NCBI GenBank assembly: GCA_021432635.1
Contig: MU270071.1
Span: forward strand, 158,392 to 222,391
Source of the DNA: Thozetella sp. PMI_491
Lineage: Eukaryota > Ascomycota > Sordariomycetes > Chaetosphaeriales > Chaetosphaeriaceae
DNA length: 64,000 bases
Direction: 5' to 3'
Every line of letters begins with the position of its first letter. The first letter of the stretch is position 1. The notes under the pieces were generated by a model, which saw only the letters and a list, made by a program, of their open reading frames with translations, had not been told where the DNA came from and did not search any database. Made by a program: the position numbers and the translations under genes. Below are positions 45,168-56,822 of this stretch, one piece after another.

Positions 45168-47205
45168 TTTAACGTTGGCTTTCGCCGTGCGGCGCTCCCT
45201 GCTGCCAGTGTTTACCACGTGTGTGTGTGTACGACTACTTGTGCGGCATGTACTACCATCTCACCTCTCTAGCTAGCAGTGAGCCGCATGGCGCCCTTGC
45301 TTGCTTTCATCGCGCTCAGGGCCGCTCTTGCCCCTCCCCACCCCCACTAGGGTGATTTTTCTTTCATTTTTCGGTTCATGTGGGAGAATATACCCCCTCC
45401 TCTTGTATAATATAGATGGTCACGGATGAGGGGCGAATAGCGGGCAGCATTTTGTGTGTCTGGTGCATCTCTGGCGTTCGGGAAGAGGCTGGAGCTGAAG
45501 CTGCACCATGAAGCTGGGGGGTGCCATGATACAGCGAGGAGGCAGCATAACCCCGGCTAGGTGAAAAGAAAAACATTGTTTGGGTTGCCCCTCTAGTAGG
45601 GCATGTATACTAAAACACTAGAGGAGCATGTGGAGAAATCCCAATACCAATATGCCACCGTCAACAGGCCCCCGCGGGCTGTTCAATTGGCCAGAGGCCG
45701 ATCGTTCTGGAGATCTACCTAATATTGTAACATCGGCAGCAGGTGCCAAGACGCGGACGGTGGCTATTTTTTGCGACAGGAAAGATGAAGTTATATTGGG
45801 CTTTATTCTTTTTTCCCTGTGGGTGTTCCCGCAGGCTAAAGGTGAAGTCAATGCCTGCCCTGTTCAGTCGATAAAAGATGCTGGAGATCTGCGCAGCCCG
45901 CGCGGGTCTTCTTTGTTGATGCGCTCTCATTGGGCAGGCTTCACACATTCCGTCCAGATCGCCCCGAAGGATACGGTGCTCGCGTGCATTGCAGGTCCCA
46001 GAAACGAGTCTGGGAGCATGTGCCTCCAGTTCCCCGTCTCCTGATCCCCCCCCGACCCCGTCCAGATGGTATCCTTCGGACGGATCGTCCGGCGCCGATC
46101 TGCAGTGCAGTAGAGTGCCTTAAGGTCCTCGACCTATGGCCAAAGGTCATAGTCCGAGGGACAGAGAAGACAGGGCGGAGAAGCGATGGCCTTCTCTCTG
46201 CTGTCCTCCTGGCTGCTTTTCGCGGCTGCGTGCGTGCGAGCAAGCACTGTGAGGTTCCCTTCCGGAAAAAGAAAATCGCCAGTCCTCCAGGCCCGGTTTC
46301 TCCTCATCCCGTACCAGTCGTAGGAAAGCTGGCAAATGCCATGCCCCAAAACCCGCACCAGCGCCGGGTATATTGGCCACTTTCACGCCTCGACAGATTC
46401 GATCGGCCCATGGCGGCCACGCCGCTTCGCCGGCAGGCCACCGTTGAACCTGATCCTGCTTGACTGCCAAGGATTGGCTGTCGTGTTCCCTAAGCCTGTC
46501 GATACGTCTTCCCGGCTCGGACGCTGCCCTGGGAGAGTCCATGTTTCCTCTTTGAGGTGGCGAAGAGGACCGCTTCTCCGTCTCCGGGATAAATGGGCAT
46601 GGGAAAGTTAAGCTCCTCTTCACTTTCCGGGGACGGTGCAATGCAACGTCAGTGGTACTGCAGGACAGGGGCCAGCGCTCGCACAAGGGCTTGGAGTTCG
46701 GACCTGATCGTCAAGCTCCCTGTCGAGCTTATTCGTAACTACTCTATAGTTCCCGTCCATCCTCCCTCCCAGGACTATAGCCATTTCGTCAGGCAATTAA
46801 GGGGAAATTGTCCACTGCAGACTCTTCCAGGGAGAACCGACCGGCCGGTTGGAATCTGGATTGCCTGGAGGCAATAATGCGTTGCTTTCAGCCCGGTCCG
46901 CTCTTACCATGGCCTTCCGATCCGAGCAATTGGAAGACCGTGACGGGAACTCGAGCCAGGGTGATGGCAGACAGTGTTTGTGGCTTTCCATGGCGCCAGC
47001 CGCTACTATATAATGCGACACGACCTCCATCTCTAGCCATCTTAACTGGCTCTCCTTCTCCCTCAGCTGCATGTTGAGGACACTTTTAATCATCCGTCCC
47101 TGATCCCTTTCTACAATAAACTATCTTACGGTAGGTTAAGCTCCTGGTCACAATCGGGGTCTACTGAACTGATCTATATCAGCTAATACCGTGGAGATAT
47201 CCAAG
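45168..47205. other. Intergenic region, no gene seen
   Basis: This 2-kb stretch separates the carrier from the secreted-protein gene. It contains a short GT run near 45219-45229 and, at the right end, a TATATAA at 47007-47013, 193 bases before the ATG of the next gene. ORFs of 90-180 codons on both strands show no motif. Confidence 0.5.
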
Positions 47206-48004
47206 ATGAAAGGTGTCCTCGCCGCCTCACTTGCCGTTTTGGCAGGCCTTGCCGTGGGTCAAAGAGACTCTGCTATAGACTGCCCGACTGCGGTCGTGAC
47301 ACGTTTTGGTCCGTCTTCACGTGTTCATTTTCCCATCTTCGAGGATTATCGGGAGAATTTGAGCTTCTGCTCTCGATCCATGTCCCGGGTAGCTACATAA
47401 ACATCCAGTATAGGAAGCCACTAACACCCAAGCACGGACAGAGAGGGGATGTCGAAAGCAGTGCCAATACCGGGATTGCGATGTGACATTTACCCTGACG
47501 AACTCATGTGGATGCCCGTCCCGGATTCCCAAAGCAACTCTGATTCTGGGCTGTGATTCAGACGAAGACTGTCCCTATGGCGGCTGCTCCCCAGCATTCG
47601 CCTCAGTCCAGCCGAACTGTAGCCCGGCCTCACCCACCTGGCCACCTGTCATCACCACTACCATCACTACACGAGTCACTTCGACGAGCTCACCGACGGT
47701 TAGCACCGGCATCACCACACTACCAACAACAAAGTCGACCCCAACGCCAACAAGCTCCCCAACGGTTAGCACTGGCATTACCATACTGCCCCCAAAATCA
47801 ACTCCGTGCCCAACAGTCGACAAAACTACTTACCCAGCTGACTGCTCTGCCCTTCGTTGCCCAGTCCCTACATGTCTCGAGCAGCAGACTATCAGGCTTC
47901 CGTGTACCTGTAGCGTTCATACCCGCCTTTTTGTCCAAGGATGCCCCACTGCCTGCCCCGACGGGTGTGCCACCAGAATCCAGACATCTAGTGCAGTCTG
48001 CTGA
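47206..48004 (+). CDS. Secreted cysteine-rich protein with a Ser/Thr linker
   Basis: Exons 47206-47308 and 47442-48004 (133-nt intron, branch CTAAC) encode 221 aa. Residues 1-19 form a signal peptide (MKGVLAASLAVLAGLAVGQ), so the protein enters the secretory pathway. The first domain is Cys-rich (GCRKQCQYRDCD, NSCGCPSRIPK, CDSDEDCPYGGC). A Thr/Ser/Pro linker follows, holding a duplicated SSPTVSTGIT module, as in O-mannosylated stalks. A second Cys-rich domain (CSALRCPVPTCLEQQ, LPCTCSVH, GCPTACPDGCATR) closes the chain. I do not recognise the family; it resembles small secreted effector-like or cell-wall proteins only in layout. No GPI signal is seen. A TATATAA at 47007 supports an independent promoter. 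It converges on the Sos7-like gene. Confidence 0.75.
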
Positions 48005-48613
48005 GGATAATGAGGAGACTGGGGGTCGCCGGGTCGCCACCACAGTCTAAAGCAGTAAGAGAGTTTCTTGGGGGAAGGGGGGGAGGGGGGTTGTTTTAAA
48101 GAATGCTACGCGGTTCTCATCTACCTGCTACCTATATTACCGTGTATGTCAAAGCTGCATGAATGCCGTGCGGGTTCATTTTTTTGAACCTAGTGTTAGC
48201 CAGGACTCACTCACAGTCCGACTAGGTATCTTCAGTACAGAAAGTCTTGGTACATCCTCCATGCTGCTATCTCGTATGTCTCGAGTATGCCTTCTATAAG
48301 ATAGAGTTCTTACAGCAACTCGAAATTTCGCCTAAGCCATGAATAATAATGCCCTGAATATGAACTTGTTGACTCCTAGCGCCTTTGGGCTGTACTGGTC
48401 GGCAAGCATGGCACAGAATAGAGCCTTCGGCAGCCACAATACATAGAGCCTGACGAGTGACCTGGCTAAGTAATAGCTGCTAAATACCATGCCCCCCTTT
48501 CGTAGGAAAGCCTAACCTGCCATGACCTTGCCCATCCTTGATATCAAAAACATTTCATTGTTCCCGCACCAACCAGCCACGATGTCCTTAAACAAAACAG
48601 AAAAAGTCCGAAA
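48005..48613. other. Convergent intergenic region
   Basis: It lies between the 3' ends of the secreted protein gene (+) and the Sos7-like gene (-). A G-rich run with T residues lies at about 48068-48095. No exon is recognised. Confidence 0.5.
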
Positions 48614-49471
48614 TTATCGAATGTCCAGCATCTGCTTCAACGCGGTTTCCGAAGCACGCCACCATCTTCCCCTTTCCTCTAGGTCGTCCTCAACACCACC
48701 AAGAGCCGCTTCTTTCCGTCTCCTAGCCTCCCGCGCTGCTGTTGTGCTGTTCTGCTTCTTCGCCTCTAACGGTGCGAGTTCCGCCTGCAGTCGCTCGAGT
48801 TCTTTCCGCTTCCGTGGCACCTGGTTGTTCAACTGTTCCAGCTGCCTGTCCAGTTCACTAATCTTGGCTCTACGCTCGTCCAGCAATGCTGTGGTCTTGG
48901 CCAGGGGCAAGTTCAACTCCGGCCGCAGGTTCGGGTCGTCTTGGGCCCGCTTGTGCTTTGCGATGCTCGCCTCAAGCCTAGCAACTGCCTCGGGGAGTTC
49001 GCGCAGCCTTTTGGTCTCTAGCTGGACGCGCTCATACTTCCGGCTGAGCTCCCGCCCGCGGGCCTCCAGCTCCCTCACCATGTCTGCCACCTCCGTCTTG
49101 AGTGCCTTGAGCTGTGCCTTAGCCTCCGCATTCTCGGCCTCAAGGTCTGCGTTCTCCTGCGGGCTCACGATCAAGGGCGGATCGCCAACGATTGCGCGAA
49201 TGAACTTCTCCTTAGTGACTTGTTCGACATATGAGAACCGCAATTTGGCGAACAGCTCTCGATAATGCTCCAAGTCGGCTTCCAGGCTTGCTGGGGTTAG
49301 GTTATCCAGGGATGATGTAGACGCATCAGACGTCCGTAAGCTGCTCTCGTTCTTGTTCTCTTGGGAAAACGCGCTCGAGATAGGCTCGCTAAGCTTGATG
49401 ATTGAAATCTCGTGTTTGGACTGCAGCTCATCGACGGTGCGGAGCACCTTTGCCGCGCGACTGGCGTCCAT
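48614..49471 (-). CDS. Sos7/Kre28-like kinetochore coiled-coil protein
   Basis: Single exon of 285 codons. The N-terminal part contains DLEHYRELFAKLRFSYVEQV followed by TKEKFIRAIVGDPP, a block I associate with the N-terminal domain of fungal Sos7. Sos7 (Kre28 in budding yeast) partners Spc7/KNL1 at the outer kinetochore and helps recruit checkpoint proteins. Residues of about 108-260 form a long coiled coil (heptads of Leu/Ala with many charged residues), and the end reads WWRASETALKQMLDIR. The family call rests on one short block plus overall layout, so other small kinetochore coiled-coil proteins remain possible. It shares a 421-base divergent promoter with the RS-type protein gene. Confidence 0.72.
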   Translation of the reverse strand: MDASRAAKVLRTVDELQSKHEISIIKLSEPISSAFSQENKNESSLRTSDASTSSLDNLTPASLEADLEHYRELFAKLRFSYVEQVTKEKFIRAIVGDPPLIVSPQENADLEAENAEAKAQLKALKTEVADMVRELEARGRELSRKYERVQLETKRLRELPEAVARLEASIAKHKRAQDDPNLRPELNLPLAKTTALLDERRAKISELDRQLEQLNNQVPRKRKELERLQAELAPLEAKKQNSTTAAREARRRKEAALGGVEDDLEERGRWWRASETALKQMLDIR

Positions 49472-49892
49472 GTCGGAGAGACACGGTAGTGATCCGAAAA
49501 TTGTCTGGTTGTCAAATTTGCCCGCAACGGCGTGCCACTAACGAAAGATATGGTCGCGACTTGAGGCTGCGCGTGCTGTTGATTGCTTGGATTTGTTTAT
49601 TTAGAGGCTTAGAATGGTCTAGCGTAACTTTGTTCCTTATCGTGTAAGGCGGTGCGGCGGGGCAGAATCGATAGTACCTCGACTCTCCGCTAGTCCTCTG
49701 ACGTGTACCCCACTGTGCACTGAGTCTCGAATCAGGCGGGATCCTCGTCTTTCTCCGGTTCATGCTGCTCCTTCCGCAAAACCGCCCCCCCCTCCCCCCT
49801 TTTCTTTTCTGCCGCCCTGCGCCCTGATTCAGGAAGTGGTACGGCGCGTTGAATTAAGACATAACCAGCTTCTCACCCGAAACCTATCTGGG
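49472..49892. promoter_or_regulatory. Compact bidirectional promoter
   Basis: 421 bases separate the starts of the Sos7-like gene (-) and the RS-type gene (+). A C-rich/T-rich tract at about 49784-49810 lies in its right third. No TATA box is evident, as expected for housekeeping genes. Confidence 0.55.
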
Positions 49893-51427
49893 ATGGCTAA
49901 TGACACTGTCCTGACGGATGAGTACGTTGCGGAGCTCTTGGCCAAGGATGCGGCCGAGCGGTCCGTTAAGTATTCGTCACTGGGGCTCGAGGCATACCGG
50001 TCGGCATCTGCAAAGTTCGCACTCCAGCAGCCTCGCCCTCACGACTCGTCACTTTGCTGATGCCATTCTCGTCCAGACCCGGGAACAAAGCGAAGCCAAA
50101 CACACGGTTTCTACAGAACATCATCAAGTCCACAAAGAATCACAATGCCGCCCTGCTCGCGAAAGAGACGGCCGAATCGCAGGCACGTTTGAACAATCTG
50201 GCCGAGGCCCATCAGCAGAAGCAGCGGCGCTACAAGCCTGACGCGAGCGACACTCGACGCCGACAACTAGGCGCCATCAGTGCTATCCTGTCTGGGAAGA
50301 GAAAGCATGGGGAGCATGGAGACCCAGACCAGACCGCCCATGCCGAGAGAACGAGGCCTGATAAAAGCTGTCCCGATAGCCAGAGCCAAACCGACAAGAG
50401 GCTCAAGGCGGGCGACGAGGGGGGCAAGGACGGAGGAGGCGAGCCAAGGAGGCCTGCCCGGCGGGATGAAGAGCGCGGCAAGTCGGAGAGCAAAGGGCGT
50501 CGGGATAGGTCACGATCACCTACTCGGCGGCGAGAAAGGCGAGACCGAGACTACCGAGAACGCTCCCCCGCAGGCAGAAGGCATCGCCGCGACTCGTCCG
50601 ACTCCGACATGGGATCTGGCGCCGAAGCGCCGAAAGACGACTCGTCGCTCATCCCCCGGAGAGAGAAGAAGGCCGGCCAGTCCGGCTCGCACGGCCACGA
50701 GCAAGAAGACGGCAGGGCGCGTGGGCTCGTTCGAGAGAGGCAGAAGGAAAGGTCCTGGCGCAGCGGCCCTCTGAAAGGCGAGCTGATGGGCCGCATCCTA
50801 CCCACCGGTAAAGGGCGAGAAGAGCGACGACTGACACGCGAAGAGAGTTCAGATCAGCATAGGACGAGGCAGGGACGCACCAGTCAGAGCCACCGAGAGG
50901 TGGGACGTGCATCAAGGCATGGTGCTCCCGAACCAGGGTCCTCCCACCGAGAAGATCTGCTCCACACCCGGGTGTCGGACCGCGAGAGGAAGCATCGGCT
51001 GGCCGAGGAGGAGAGCCGCTCCGCCATGAACAATGATGAGGGCTCGGATTCCATGGAGGAATCCATCGGCCCTGCACCGCCGGTGCGCGGCCGCGGCCGG
51101 GGTGCTGGCTCCGGATCGTCTGCCATGGACAACCGGTTCTCCCAGGACTACGATCCGAACGCGGATGCCGAGTTGGATCCAGAGGAAATGGAAGATTGGG
51201 ACGAGGCGGTGGAAGCGTACAGGGACCGCCAGAAGTGGAGGCAGCAAGGTGCTGATAGGTTGCGCACCGCGGGGTTCACCGATGAGCAAATCCAGACTTG
51301 GGAGAAGGGCGGAGAGCCACCTGAACGGGACGTTTTGTGGGACAGGAAAGGCGAGAGACGTGAATGGGACAGGGGAAAGGTGGTCTCGGACGGAGTCACT
51401 AAGGCGACACCGGACTGGGCCATTTAG
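49893..51427 (+). CDS. RS/RD-rich nuclear protein, probable splicing-related
   Basis: Exons 49893-50014 and 50077-51427 are joined at donor GTTCGC, unusual but the only one that links the two conserved parts, giving 490 aa. The N-terminal module reads LTDEYVAELLAKDAAERSVK, SLGLEAYR, and after the intron KPNTRFLQNIIKSTKNHN followed by ALLAKETAESQARL. The middle is Arg/Ser/Asp/Glu-rich (RRDRSRSPTRRRERRDRDYR), as in splicing factors and nuclear-speckle proteins. The C-terminal module is DPEEMEDWDEAVEAYRDRQK, then WRQQGADRLRTAGFTDEQI. This combination occurs widely in filamentous fungi, often under the loose name pre-mRNA-splicing factor 38B; the name is not evidence of function. Nuclear location is inferred from composition. 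Confidence 0.82.
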
Positions 51428-54147
51428 TGAGAGGCCTCTTAGAGGCCTCTCAGGGGCCTGCTCTATGATATACGCTCCTCATCTATGCGTGAAATCTCTG
51501 CATCTCGACATGATGGATGGATGGATGTGGCCCCCCCCACTCATCGATCTTTGGATGCCGGTACAATTAATGCAATACCCTGATAATAATTCTAGAGTGA
51601 TGGTATATCAATGGGGTGGTAGAAAAACTAAAAAACTCTGCCGACACGTACCTGCATTCGTTGCCCACCGATGACGGTAGAGCGACGACGTCTTGAAACA
51701 AGAGGCATGAAACATACCGAGCCAAAAGGGTTGGCTTGAACAGTACCCTGACTTGCTTGTCTGCCCCTCCCCTTGCAGAATGGTGATCTGTGGGGTAAGC
51801 CACCTCAAGCGACCCGATCTGGCGACAAAGTAAACGAAACAACAAGGGATGCCTGCTGGGTCTTGGTTCTTTTTCTTGTTGCTTTTGACGGGTTCCTTTC
51901 TTTCCTCACACAGGACCCACTATGATCTTTCATTATCGCTCCCTTCCTGGCGGGTGATTCCTGGTAGGTGAATGTAGAGCGTAATTCCAACCGCCCGGTT
52001 ACCTCTGTTTGAAATGGCCAAGGCGCGGCTCGTCTGGAGCGCTGCCGGTTCCGTCCAACACGGGCTGCACGGCTTGCACGGGCCCTGCAGGCTGGTAGAA
52101 GCGAGTGGCGCACGTGGGGAGCAGGCACTCTTCGGCATCCCCTAGGCGTGTCGTCATGAAACATCCATGCCAAGAACACGACCCTTTGGCCCACTGGCTC
52201 ATGACTTGGCTTGTGGCCGCATTGGTGATCTTCTAGCTGCCTTGGCGACTTGGGATCAGAGGACCGGCGGTGCTTGGCCGTCAAGGGGACCAAGCTGAGC
52301 TCGCTGCTTCATCGGGTGAACTTGTTGGGCTTGCCCAGGTCCCTGGTGAGCTTCTCTAGCGAGAGCTCTATCGGGTGGGGACCGTCACGCGATGCTAGAA
52401 ATCAGTAGCTTTCCACATTCGCTTGTTGTGTGCTGCCCGGCGTCCCCCGCCCCTCCCCATCAGGTGATGCACCTAATTACTTAGGTACAGAGGTATCTTA
52501 GGGGCTCCAGGTATGTACTTAGTGATACCCCCGCCCTCCGCCCGACTTCCCCCAAAAAGAGCTCTTTAGGTTATTCTTTATGCGGGAAGGGCGCTGCTGC
52601 GGAGGCCGCCTTGCTGCTTTCACCCAAGCTGCAAGCCAAAGCGAGGGAAGAAAGGCAAAGGGGGAAAAAAGGGAGGGGAGGAGACATGGGGCCAAAGGGA
52701 AATCCTTGACTTCGAGATGGGTAGGCCCCGAGATCTGCTCAAGTCCCGAAGCAGGCCCCCGAAAAAAGCCCCAAGGTGAAACGGGGAGGGTGGCCGTGAG
52801 AGGTTCGTGACCTGTCCATGCGCGTGCCCGTTGGCGGCGACCCCCGCCGACCCGACAGCTATGCTACGTGACTGCGCCATTATTTCGCGCCATTGCATCC
52901 GGCCGAGTGCAGAGTGCTCCTGAGTGCTCCTGACCTTCAGGCTTAACTATATTATTATTTCCTACTTGCTATCTTGCGGGACCAGGAGGGAGCTAGATGG
53001 TAGGTAGCTCCAGCAAGCCCGGTCTATTCCGTCCTCAAGCTTGCCAAGCTACCGAAGGACGGGGGCGGGGATAACAGATAGCGTGGTCAGGGTCGGGAAG
53101 GCCGTCCCTGCCCTTGCCTGACATTTTCTGGCCCATTCGGCCACCTGCGGCGCCCCGCCTACTCCCCTCATCAGGCGGTGGTGGTGACGCAGGGCAGGGG
53201 CAATCGACGAATCATGAGCCCCGCTGGTCTGGCTGTGTGCGACACAGAGTCAAGAGCGCCGGGCTCTAGGCTCTGGCGGGCGTCATTGCCGTCGAGCCAT
53301 CAATAGCTAAAGACAAAATCTCAGTCCAGCTGCCCGCAAGCCCAGGCCCAGCCCCCCTCCGCCCCTCCCTCCTGCCTTCAAGGCCTTCTTCAAGCGGAAC
53401 CGACCGCCTGCGCTACTCGCCCGACTTTCGCTGCGTCGTCGTCTTCGCGACGAGCTGACACGCCTCCGAGGAGGGGCTGCAGGGAGGTGCTGTACTACTG
53501 AGTTCCGTACGGGGAATAGCTTAGCAACACCCTCTTGGGGACCACGGACCCTAGAAGCGCGGGCCCCACTTGCCCACCTCCCCCCCAAAACACCCCGTCA
53601 GTCGCTGGGACCTGGACGGGGCCTAAACCGCCTAAAGTCAAACCCCGTTCCATCCCATGCCGGCCTCGCCAGCCTCCGGACCGCCTTATCTGCCCTGACG
53701 ACCTCCTTCGCCTCCACACCATCGCACCTGTTCGCCCTTCCTCCCTCCAGATATTCTCATCGTCCGCCCGGCGCTTCCCGTCTCTCTCTTCCTACGGCGT
53801 CGTCCTCTCTCCTTTTTAGTGAACGACTCTATTTTGCACGCCTGACGCGCCTGATTCTTAACCGCTCCCCCCCCCTTCCCCCCCCGCTTACGACCTATCA
53901 TTCGGGGCATGCTCCAGCGCGGCGGCGCTGCCTAGATTGGGCGTCACGGATGACTATTCCTGGCCCCGCTGAGAGCAGAACCAGCAGCTGCACCGCGCCC
54001 ACTGCTTATTCCAAGGAAGCACGCCCACGATCAACCCCCGGTGGCCGGCTCTGACGGGATCGCCTCCTTCGCACCAGCACCATTATTAGACTTCGATTTC
54101 GAGAGCCCGCCGCCCAACTGCCCTCGCGCGACGCCTCGACCCTCAAG
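51428..54147. other. Intergenic region, no gene seen
   Basis: This 2.7-kb region lies between the RS-type gene and the RING ligase gene. A GATG microsatellite lies at about 51509-51525 and C-rich runs at 53575-53590 and 53865-53885. The stretch 53700-54147 is pyrimidine-rich and should hold the promoter and leader of the ligase gene. No exon chain is found. Confidence 0.45.
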
Positions 54148-56822
54148 ATGCGGCCCCCGCGCGTGGCCATCCTCGTGCTTTTCTTCTCTGCCTCGCTCTT
54201 CTTATTTTGCCGTTCAATCAGCGCGCTACGCCGATCGCCCACAACAGCATCGCAAGACACCACCCAGAAGGCCTCCTTCCGGCCCTTCTTCTCCTTTGCC
54301 GCTCCCTTCACCCTGTTCCCACCGAACGCCGACATTAGTCTCACCGATGACAACAGCACCTCTTTCCCGGCCCGACCTGCTGCGTTTGGCCCGCCCCTGC
54401 CCGCGAAAGGACTGAGCGGTCAGCTCTGGATTGGCAGCGGCTTCGCTGAGGACAACCTGCAGGATGGCGAGAGCGAGGGGGAGCTGGGATGCAGCGACGT
54501 GTCCGGCTGGGGGGACGGGCAGCACATGGTCATGAAGGCGGTGGAGAAGGCCTTGGCGAGCGACAGATCTGCCTCCGGCAAGTCGGCCACGCCCAAGAGG
54601 GCTGACGACCTCTCCAAAGGCCCTGCTGCCGACCGGAAGGTCCCGATCGCTACGAAGCCCGTCGGACCAGCCCCGGTTGTCGACGACGGCACCGACGACT
54701 ACCTGCACGAAGCGCTATCCAAGCACAAAAAGACCCAAGAGTCCTCGACGGCCTCCGGCGCGAGCCATGCCGATATCCAGTCTATCCAGGAAACGGCCGA
54801 GATCACGGGCAAGATTGTCCTGCTCAGCCGAGGCGGCTGCGGCTTCCTCGAAAAGGTCAAATGGGCACAACGCCGCGGAGCCACCGCACTGATCGTCGGC
54901 GACAACCAGAAGGGAGCACCCCTGATCCAAATGTTTGCGCGCGGCGACGTGAGCAATGTCACCATCCCCTCCATCTTTACGTCTCGGACGACCGCCCATT
55001 TGCTATCGTCTCTGATGCACCCCGGTAGCTTCATCGAGGACATTCTAGACGAGAACGGAAACCCCCTACTCAAGGTTCAGCAGTCTGAAAAACTGCGGAA
55101 GAACAAGAAGGGCAAGCAGACCGCCACGGCGGCCGCGGCGATGCCCAAGGCAACCTCGGATCCCAAGTCGATCAAGGCCGCATCCGACAGGAAGGATCCC
55201 GCCAAGATGGGCGAGAGCGACAAGAGCTCGCAGGGGGGTTGGCTTTGGAGGCTGTTTCATTGGGGCGGCGGAGACGCTTCTGTGTCTGCACACAGTCGAC
55301 CTCCCAGCAGCGGACGTTTGGACTGGGTCCTTGTTGATGATTGGAGCGACGAGAAGGACAAGGATATCAAAAGCAGCCTAGATAAAGCGTCCAAGGGCAA
55401 GGATCACCAGTCCGAGGGCTCTCAAGCTCTCTCCGGGGACGACTTCCAGATTGGCGTTCAGGACTGGCGCGACCCGGACCTCGTCAATCCCAGTGGCCAA
55501 AGCACCAAGGAATCCGGCCAGAAGAGTGCTGGCACAGGCGGTCAGTCTTATGCCGCCAAGCCTGCCGCTTCGAAGCAAACAGAGAAGCAGTCGTCGGATT
55601 CTTCCAAGGACGCGAACGGTCCCAAGGGCGGCAGCATTACGCCGAGCAGTGGCGAATACGTTCCGGAGTATGTCACCAAGGAGCGTGACGCGTCCTCCGG
55701 GAAACGGAAGTCCAGCGGAAGTCCTAGCTCCCAGGGTGGCATCATGTCCAAAATCTTCGGTGAAGATGACGGAACCTACTCTGCTGGCAGCGACGGCTCG
55801 GCCAGTCCCATCAGTCCCGCGCCCGAGGTTCCGGAGCCGCCCAGGTCAAGCCCAGGAGGACGCCCCGAGCATGAAGGTCTCTGGGTTACCATCACTCCGA
55901 CTGGCAGCGCAAGCCCCTTCTTCGATACCTTGCTGGTTCTCGTCATTAGCCCGCTTATCACCCTGACTCTGGTGTATGCCTTGCTCATTCTGCGTGCGAA
56001 GATTCGTAGGCGCAGGTGGAGGGCACCCAAGTCGGTGGTGGAGCAGCTTCCGGTGCGAACGTACCACACCGTTGCCACGACGCCAGCCCATTCCCCGAGA
56101 CTGCCGTCCCCAACGAGCTCGTCTCCCACTACGCCTCTCCTCCAAGGTTCATCACGGTCCCGGCCGAGGTCACGGACTACTACGGGTGTTCCCGACGCCA
56201 CCGATCTGCTTCGGGTTGACGCTGCGCTGCAGAACCCTCATCCGCCGTCACGCCCCGAGCCCGAGAAAGGACCAGGTTCGGGGAACATGTCCAGCGAATG
56301 GAAGAAATATATGGGGAGGCAAGTGGAGTGCGTTGTGTGCCTGGAGGAGTATGTCGATGGCGTCAGCCGTGTGATGAGCCTGCCTTGTGGCCATGAATTC
56401 CACGTGGAGTGCATGTGAGTCGAGTGCCCGCCATTATTTCTTGAATCTCGTCCTCTCGTTGTGATAACTGACCGAGACATAGAACACCGTGGCTTACCAC
56501 GAGGAGGCGGACATGCCCGATCTGCAAAGGAGATGTCGTCCGATCCTTGGCCCGTGGCTCTCCTTCGAGCCCGAGATATGAGCCATACCGAGACGACAGC
56601 GACGACGACTTTGACATTTCTGGTCCCGGTAGACGATCGCCGTCACCGGTGAGAGAGGACCTTGAGCAAGGCGTGACGATCATGCCAGCACCGAGACCGG
56701 GACGTCGCCGCCGGAACGAGTCTAGCGAGAACTGGTTCACGATGCTTTCTAACAGTCTCGGAGCGGGCTCATCACGACCCCGCGGCTACGACTCGGAAAG
56801 CGACGAGGATCGAAACAGGTAA
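54148..56822 (+). CDS. PA-TM-RING E3 ubiquitin ligase
   Basis: Exons 54148-56414 and 56483-56822 give 868 aa. Residues 7-21 form a signal peptide or anchor. A PA (protease-associated) domain lies at about 216-290 (GKIVLLSRGGCGFLEKVKWA, GATALIVGDNQ, VTIPSIFTS). After a long Ser/Gly/Lys-rich stretch comes a transmembrane helix at about 591-611 (TLLVLVISPLITLTLVYALL) followed by a basic stop-transfer. The RING-H2 spans residues 728-770: C728, C731, C747, H749, H752, C755, C767, C770, with ECVVCLEEYVDG and TCPICKGDV; the intron cuts between C755 and Ile756. This domain order defines the PA-TM-RING class (RNF13/GRAIL; yeast Tul1 is only distantly similar), which ubiquitinates membrane cargo in the Golgi-endosome-vacuole system. 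The tail after the RING is disordered and rich in Arg, Ser and Asp. Confidence 0.92.
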
